Shown here: positions 58,854 to 63,296 of the stretch, piece after piece
Numbering within the stretch: the stretch's first letter is position 1
Layout: each line of letters opens with the position of its first letter
Assembly: GCF_001908235.1 (NCBI RefSeq)
Contig: NZ_LGHK01000107.1
Location: 1-63,296, forward strand
Source of the DNA: Bradyrhizobium sp. NAS96.2
Lineage (GTDB): Bacteria > Pseudomonadota > Alphaproteobacteria > Rhizobiales > Xanthobacteraceae
Direction: 5' to 3'
DNA length: 63,296 bases
Notes under the pieces: model-generated
The model's input: only the letters and a program-made list of their open reading frames with translations
Told to the model about the DNA's origin: nothing
The model's database searches: none
Translations under genes and position numbers: made by a program

Positions 58854-60116
58854 TCACGGCGCCGGATAGATCGGCTTGCCGGTGGCGGTCTCGTGCGGAT
58901 AGATCGAGACGAACTTGATGTGATCGTGCTCGTCGACCGTGAGCTGGCCGAGCGGCGTCAGTTCGCCGATCTGGCCGCCGGTCTCATCCAGCGCGAAAGT
59001 GCCGTCCAGCGTCTTGAGCTGGCCGCTGAGCGAGAACACCGCGCGGCGCAGCTCCATCTGGTCGAGGCTGGTCGCAACCGACAGCGTCTTCTCGATCACC
59101 AGCGCCGTGGTGTAGCCGGCCACCGCGTTGAAGCCGAACTCCATCTTGCCGTCGTTGTACTTCTTGGTCCAGGCGGCGCGGAAATCCTTCATGTTCATCC
59201 CGAAATTGACGGGATAATCCAGCTCGGACGGCGGCACATAGGTCCAGATGTGCTCCAGCCCCTTGGCGCCGACGTTCTTCTCGAGCAGCTCGGTCTCGAG
59301 GCCGGCATAGATCGCGAACAGCATCTTGAACTTGGTCCCGACGTCCTGGACGTTGCGCAGGAAGGCGATGTCGTTCGGCGCATAGCCGAAATGGATCACC
59401 GCGTCGGGATTGGCGTTGCTGATGTTGTTGATGATGACGTTGTAGTTGGTGGTCTCGGTCGGAACGCCCTGGTCGTAGACAATCTCGATCGGTGCCCCGG
59501 ACTCCTTGACGAACTTGCGGAACGCGTTGGCCTGGGTGCCGGTGAACTCGTTGGTCGCGTAGAGGATCGCGACCTTCTTGATGCCGAGGCCAGGTCCGTC
59601 ATGACTGATGAAGTCAGCCACCGGCTTCGGCCACACCGTCGACACCGGGTCGGCCATCAGCGCGATGTAGGGATTGTCCTTGGAGAAGAAGCTCGCGCCG
59701 GTGCCGGTCTGGTCGAACAGGAACATCTTGTGGTCGCGCGCGATCGCAACCGCGGGCGCCGTCAGCACCGATCCGGAATCGGCAACCAGCAGGTCGACCT
59801 TATCCTGCGTGATGAGCTGGTTATAAAGCGTCGAGGCGGTCGCGGTGTTGCTCTGGTCGTCATAGGAGACGAGCTTGATCGGGATCTTCTTGTCGAACGC
59901 CTTCACGAAGACGCCGCCCTCGGCGTTCTTCTGCTCGACCCACAATTTCAGTGAACTGTAGACCGGCATCGAGATCGACGCGTAGCGCCCGGAGGACGCG
60001 TACAGCGTGCCGATCTTGATCTCCGACGGTGCGTCGGCGGCCACAGCCTGCGTAACGCTGGCCTGCGTGGCAAATGCGAGGCTGGCAGCGAGTGCCGCGC
60101 CGATGATCCTCAGCAT
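58854..60116 (-). CDS. ABC transporter substrate-binding protein, second operon
   Basis: A 420-residue type I periplasmic binding protein with a Sec signal peptide (MLRIIGAALAASLAFATQAS, cleavage near residue 30) and mature start SEIKIGTLYASSGRYASISM. The start at 60116 has an ideal GGAGG site eight bases upstream. In the HAAT family such proteins bind amino acids, amides or urea; the downstream amidase and DUF2848 favour an amide. It is the first gene of the operon and is divergent from the OB-fold gene across a 240-bp gap. Confidence 0.92.
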   Translation of the reverse strand: MLRIIGAALAASLAFATQASVTQAVAADAPSEIKIGTLYASSGRYASISMPVYSSLKLWVEQKNAEGGVFVKAFDKKIPIKLVSYDDQSNTATASTLYNQLITQDKVDLLVADSGSVLTAPAVAIARDHKMFLFDQTGTGASFFSKDNPYIALMADPVSTVWPKPVADFISHDGPGLGIKKVAILYATNEFTGTQANAFRKFVKESGAPIEIVYDQGVPTETTNYNVIINNISNANPDAVIHFGYAPNDIAFLRNVQDVGTKFKMLFAIYAGLETELLEKNVGAKGLEHIWTYVPPSELDYPVNFGMNMKDFRAAWTKKYNDGKMEFGFNAVAGYTTALVIEKTLSVATSLDQMELRRAVFSLSGQLKTLDGTFALDETGGQIGELTPLGQLTVDEHDHIKFVSIYPHETATGKPIYPAP

Positions 60117-60356
60117 GATACTATCCTCCCGGGTATTTCTGACGTGTCTGGCGTGTCTTGAGCCTGTCTTGGACGCGGCCCTTCTACGCGCCGGATCGAA
60201 GCGACACAAGCATCGCGGCCTTAGCAATTGTGCGAGGGGCGGAATATGCGGCATGCGCGGGACACAGGCCGCTGCGCGCGGCATGGATGGACCGTTGACG
60301 GCCCTTGGTCCGATGGCGCATCAAGTCTGTAACGATTTCGGGAGGAGACACCAGAC

Positions 60357-60770
60357 ATGGCCGAGCCCGCGCGCGCGAAACCAAAACCGACACCCGAGAC
60401 CCAGCATTTCTGGGACGGCACCAAGGCCGGCGAGCTGCGCCTGCAGCGCTGCGACGCTTGCGCCAATGTCTATTTCCCGCCGCGGCCGTTCTGCCCCTCC
60501 TGCGCCTCGCGCAAGGTCTCGGTCTTCAAGGCCAGCGGCAAGGGCAAGCTCTACAGCTACGTCATCAACCATCGCCCCGCCGCGCCGGGCTTCACCCCGC
60601 CTTATGCGATCGCGGTGGTCGAGCTCGACGAAGGCCCGCGCATGATGAGCAACATCATCGATTGCCCGCAGACGCCGGAAGCGCTCGAGCTCGACATGCC
60701 ACTCGAAGTCGCCTTCGAGGCACTCGACGACAAGATCACCCTTCCCCTGTTCCGTCCGGCGAAGGGGTAA
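60357..60770 (+). CDS. Zn-ribbon OB-fold protein (DUF35 family)
   Basis: A 137-residue DUF35 protein with an N-terminal zinc ribbon built from CDAC and CPSC pairs (residues ~37-58) and a C-terminal OB-fold (TPPYAIAVVELDEG...). Such proteins pair with thiolases or aldolases of acyl-CoA and steroid side-chain degradation, in which they help bind CoA or the partner. The thiolase gene begins four bases after its stop, so a complex of the two is likely. AGGAGACACCAGAC precedes the ATG. Confidence 0.9.
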   Translation: MAEPARAKPKPTPETQHFWDGTKAGELRLQRCDACANVYFPPRPFCPSCASRKVSVFKASGKGKLYSYVINHRPAAPGFTPPYAIAVVELDEGPRMMSNIIDCPQTPEALELDMPLEVAFEALDDKITLPLFRPAKG

Positions 60771-60774
60771 CGTG

Positions 60775-61914
60775 ATGCGCAGGAACCAGGTTGCCGTCGT
60801 CGGTGCGGCCGAAACCACCGAACTCGGCGTCATCCCCAACATGTCGCAGATCCAGCTGCACGCGGACGCGGCGCTGAACGCGATCGCGGACGCCGGTCTG
60901 AAGCTGTCGGACATCGACGGCTTCGCCACCGCGGTCGAGACCCCGCAGCAGATGGCGCATTATCTCGGCATCACGCCGACCTGGGTCGACGGCACCTCGG
61001 TCGGCGGCTGCTCCTTCATGCTGCATGTCCGCCACGCCGCCGCCGCGATCGAGGCCGGCCTCTGCAAGACCGTGCTGATCACCCATGCCGAGAGCGGCAA
61101 GTCGATGATCGGCAAGCAGCCGCGCTTCACCGCCCCTGACAGCCTCAACGGCCAGTTCGAATCGCCGTTCGGCGTCTACGGGCCGCCGAGCATGTTCCCG
61201 ATTCCGGTGCTGCGCTTCATGAAGACGCATGGCATCACGCACGAACAACTTGCGATGGTCGCCGTGGTGCAGCGCGAATGGGCCGCGAAGAACCCGCGTG
61301 CCACCATGAAGGATCCGATCACCGTCGCCGACGTCCTGAATTCGCGGATGATCGCCTATCCGTTCCGGCTGCTGCAATGCTGCCTCGTCACCGACGGCGG
61401 CGGCGCGTTGATCCTCACTTCGGCGGACCGCGCCAAGGATTTCCCGAGGAAGCCGGTCTACATCCTCGGCACCGGCGAGAGCGTGGAGACGCCGATGGTC
61501 AGCCAGATGAAGACGTTCGACTCGTCGCGCGCCTTCAAGGTGGCGGGGCCGCTCGCCTTCAAAGAGGCCGGCATCACCCACAAGGACGTCGATCATCTGA
61601 TGATCTACGACGCCTTCGCGCATCTGCCGCTGTACGGCCTCGGCGACCTCGGCTTCATGCCCTATGAGGAAACCGGCAAGTTCATCGCCGACGGCAACAC
61701 CCGCCCCGGCGGCAAGCTGCCGCTCAACACCAATGGCGGCGGCCTCAGCTACATGCACTCCGGCATGTACGGCATGTATGCGCTGCAGGAGAGCGTGCGG
61801 CAGATGCGCGGCATCGCGCCGGCGCAGGTGCCGAACGCCAAGATATCGGTCTGCCACGGCGTCGGCGGCATGTTCGCCGCGAGTGGCACGATCATCTTTA
61901 CGAACGAGAAGTAA
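60775..61914 (+). CDS. Thiolase family protein (DUF35 partner)
   Basis: A 379-residue thiolase-fold enzyme of the lipid-transfer/SCP-x type. Putative catalytic residues are Cys79 (GGCSFML), His328 (YMHSGMYG) and Cys360 (ICHG-like, VCHGVGG). Family features are IPVLRFMKTHGITHEQLAMV and FKVAGPLAFKEAG. It would cleave 3-ketoacyl-CoA or act as a paired retro-aldol/thiolase with the OB-fold protein. The ATG at 60775 is preferred over the overlapping GTG at 60772. Confidence 0.9.
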   Translation: MRRNQVAVVGAAETTELGVIPNMSQIQLHADAALNAIADAGLKLSDIDGFATAVETPQQMAHYLGITPTWVDGTSVGGCSFMLHVRHAAAAIEAGLCKTVLITHAESGKSMIGKQPRFTAPDSLNGQFESPFGVYGPPSMFPIPVLRFMKTHGITHEQLAMVAVVQREWAAKNPRATMKDPITVADVLNSRMIAYPFRLLQCCLVTDGGGALILTSADRAKDFPRKPVYILGTGESVETPMVSQMKTFDSSRAFKVAGPLAFKEAGITHKDVDHLMIYDAFAHLPLYGLGDLGFMPYEETGKFIADGNTRPGGKLPLNTNGGGLSYMHSGMYGMYALQESVRQMRGIAPAQVPNAKISVCHGVGGMFAASGTIIFTNEK

Positions 61915-61924
61915 GCGAGCCGCT

Positions 61925-62118
61925 CGCTTCTCCCTCTCCCCGTTCTTACGGGGAGTGGGTTGGGGTGAGGGGCTGCCTCCACACACTCGGACTCGCGGAA
62001 AGTCCCCCTCACCCGGATCGCATCTGCGATGCGACATAGCTGAAGCTCCGCTTCAGCGTTCGCTCTAAGGAACGGCCGCCAAAGGCGGCCTGTGCTCTCC
62101 CCGCAAGCGGGGCGAGGT
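61925..62118. repeat. Composite intergenic palindromic region
   Basis: Multiple short stems fill the 228-bp gap between the thiolase and SDR genes: tctccccgt/acggggag, gcatctgcgatgc, gctgaagctccgcttcagc, gccgcc/ggcggc and ctccccgc/gcgggg. It belongs to the same broad repeat type as 40597-40699 and 35020-35207. No gene was seen in it. Confidence 0.65.
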
Positions 62119-62142
62119 AAGCAAGACACCAGGAGAACCCAC

Positions 62143-63057
62143 ATGGCAAAATCACTGCAAGACAAAGTCATTATCGTCACCGGTGCGGGCCGCGGCATCG
62201 GCCGCGAGATCGCGCTGCTCTGCGCGGCGGAAGGCGCCAAGGTCGTGGTCAACGATCCCGGCGGCGCGGCCGACGGTGGCGGCTCGAGCGCGGCGCCCGC
62301 CGAGGAGGTGGTCGAGGAGATCAAGAAGCGCGGCGGCACCGCCGTTGCCAATTTCGAGTCGGTGGCGGAAGCCATCCCCGCCAGCAAGATCGTGAAGACC
62401 GCGACCGATCATTTCGGCCGTCTCGACGGCGTCGTCAACAATGCCGGCATCCTGCGCGACATGATCTTCCACAAGATGAGCGTGGAAGCCTTCGAGGCCG
62501 TCATCAAGGTGCATCTGATGGGCTCGTTCTATGTCAGCCACGCCGCGGCGCGCATCTATCGCGAGCAGGAATCGGGCTCGTTCGTGCACTTCACCTCGAC
62601 CTCCGGCCTGATCGGCAATTACGGCCAGGCCAACTACGCCGCCGCCAAGCTCGGCATCGTCGGCCTCTCGAAGTCGATCGCGCTCGACATGGGCCGCTTC
62701 AACGTGCGCTCGAACTGCGTGTCGCCGTTCGCCTGGACCCGCATGATCGGCACCATCCCGACCGAGACCGACGCCGAGAAGGCGCGCGTCGAGAAGATCA
62801 AGCAGATGGGCCCCGAGAAGATCGCGCCGGTCTGCGCCTATCTCCTCTCGGACGCCGCCAAGGACGTCACCGGGCAGATATTCGGCGTGCGCATGAACGA
62901 GATCTTCCTGTTCGGCCAGCATCGTCCGGTGCGCTCGGTGCATCGCGGCGAAGGCTGGACGCCGGAGACGATTGCGGAACACGGCATGCCGGCGCTGAAG
63001 GGATCGTTCGCCAAGCTCGACCGCTCGGCCGACGTCTTCACCTGGGATCCGATCTGA
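62143..63057 (+). CDS. Short-chain dehydrogenase (MFE-2-like)
   Basis: A 304-residue classical SDR similar to the dehydrogenase domain of peroxisomal multifunctional enzyme 2. It has the NAD-binding TGAGRGIGRE (residues ~12-21), NNAG, and the catalytic Ser152, Tyr165 (ANYAAAKLG) and Lys169. The C-terminal 55 residues extend past the SDR core in the style of bacterial 17-beta-HSD4 homologues. It would oxidise a 3-hydroxyacyl-CoA or steroid hydroxyl. The AGGAG site precedes the ATG. It follows the OB-fold protein and thiolase on the same strand, as a plausible beta-oxidation module. Confidence 0.9.
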   Translation: MAKSLQDKVIIVTGAGRGIGREIALLCAAEGAKVVVNDPGGAADGGGSSAAPAEEVVEEIKKRGGTAVANFESVAEAIPASKIVKTATDHFGRLDGVVNNAGILRDMIFHKMSVEAFEAVIKVHLMGSFYVSHAAARIYREQESGSFVHFTSTSGLIGNYGQANYAAAKLGIVGLSKSIALDMGRFNVRSNCVSPFAWTRMIGTIPTETDAEKARVEKIKQMGPEKIAPVCAYLLSDAAKDVTGQIFGVRMNEIFLFGQHRPVRSVHRGEGWTPETIAEHGMPALKGSFAKLDRSADVFTWDPI

Positions 63058-63060
63058 GAT

Positions 63061-63145
63061 CCTCATGGTGAGGAGGCGCAACGCGCCGTCTCGAACCATG
63101 AGGCCCGTGGCCCATCCTTCGAGACGCCGCTTGCGCGGCTCCTCA
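63061..63145. repeat. Palindromic repeat (cctcatggtgagg type), interrupted
   Basis: Palindromic arms cctcatggtgaggag and gtctcgaaccatgagg, then cttcgagacgcc and gcggctcctcag. The element usually continues as cctcaggatgagg, but here it stops at 63145 where the IS5-family end begins. It therefore looks interrupted by the insertion. Confidence 0.6.
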
Positions 63146-63296
63146 GAGCCTGACTGAAAAAGGGGTGAGTGACCTGAGTGGGGTGTGATTCCATCGGATT
63201 TGCAAAGATTCGAGGGAGAGCACGATGCCCTGGACTGAGATCACTCGGGAGCAATATCGGCGGGACGAACTGCGTTATGCAAGCGATATGACCGAT
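63146..63296 (+). mobile_element. IS5-family insertion sequence, left end (window-truncated)
   Basis: The left end starts gagcctgactgaaaaaggg at about 63146, typical of IS5-type terminal inverted repeats, and is followed by the transposase start at 63225. The right end and target duplication are outside the window. The element appears to have landed in a palindromic repeat. Confidence 0.75.
63225..63296 (+). CDS. IS5-family transposase (N-terminus only)
   Basis: The first 24 residues begin MPWTEITREQYRRDELRYAS, which matches the N-terminus of common rhizobial IS5-family transposases; the rest lies beyond the window. The ATG is preceded by GGGAGAG at proper spacing. Intact or truncated status cannot be judged. 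Confidence 0.8.
   Translation, partial: MPWTEITREQYRRDELRYASDMTD

Noticed and set aside
1..63296. tRNA, rRNA, CRISPR arrays, phage genes or replication origin
   Set aside because: None was recognised. The inverted repeats are intergenic palindromes without the regular spacing of CRISPR arrays.

Overview
The window is GC-rich (roughly 65%), densely coding alphaproteobacterial DNA that looks like Bradyrhizobium or a close Nitrobacteraceae relative. The evidence is a near-complete hopanoid cluster that includes the C-2 methylase, protein sequences of clear Bradyrhizobium/Rhodopseudomonas type, and many palindromic intergenic repeats of the kind common in these genomes. No tRNA, rRNA, CRISPR array or replication origin was seen.

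Layout. (1) 1-22,100: hopanoid region. An anti-sigma-factor-like fragment is followed by hpnO, a DUF2147 secreted protein, hpnN, ispH-hpnH, and the overlapping operon hpnC-hpnD-hpnE-shc-hpnG. Then come two small secreted proteins, a second RND/MMPL exporter, and hpnP lying between eutB and eutC. Together these genes make squalene by the HpnCDE route, cyclise it, add and trim the adenosyl side chain, aminate it, methylate C-2 and export the lipid. (2) 22,374-25,799: a chemoreceptor and a Cache-GGDEF diguanylate cyclase. (3) 25,847-33,251: a transglutaminase / circularly permuted ATP-grasp-alpha-E / transglutaminase-DUF2126 operon, a widespread but biochemically unassigned peptide-modification-type system, followed by a small SGNH hydrolase. 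(4) 33,472-43,163: a solute-binding protein, LivH, a fused LivM-LivG, LivF, an Ldh-family dehydrogenase, an HpcH/HpaI aldolase and a UxaA-family dehydratase, divergent from a GntR regulator with two DNA-binding domains. This reads as an uptake and catabolic module for a hydroxy/sugar acid. (5) 43,189-51,539: homoprotocatechuate meta-cleavage genes (hpaR, hpaH, hpaF, hpaE, hpaD, an hpaG-like gene), a frameshifted ThDP enzyme and an MFS transporter. (6) 51,755-53,168: alkB and a second 2OG-Fe(II) oxygenase. (7) 53,418-60,116: a second Liv-type ABC operon carrying an amidase and a DUF2848 protein. (8) 60,357-63,057: an OB-fold/Zn-ribbon protein, a thiolase and a short-chain dehydrogenase, a likely acyl-CoA module. 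(9) The window ends inside an IS5-family element.

The most interesting points are the eutB-hpnP-eutC order, the ATP-grasp/transglutaminase system, the double-HTH GntR regulator with its putative sugar-acid operon, the single-base frameshift in the ThDP gene, a perfect palindrome upstream of hpaH, and the many interspersed palindromic repeats, one of them apparently hit by the IS5 element. Start codons were chosen from homology and ribosome-binding sites by eye. Functions rest on family recognition, not on database searches.
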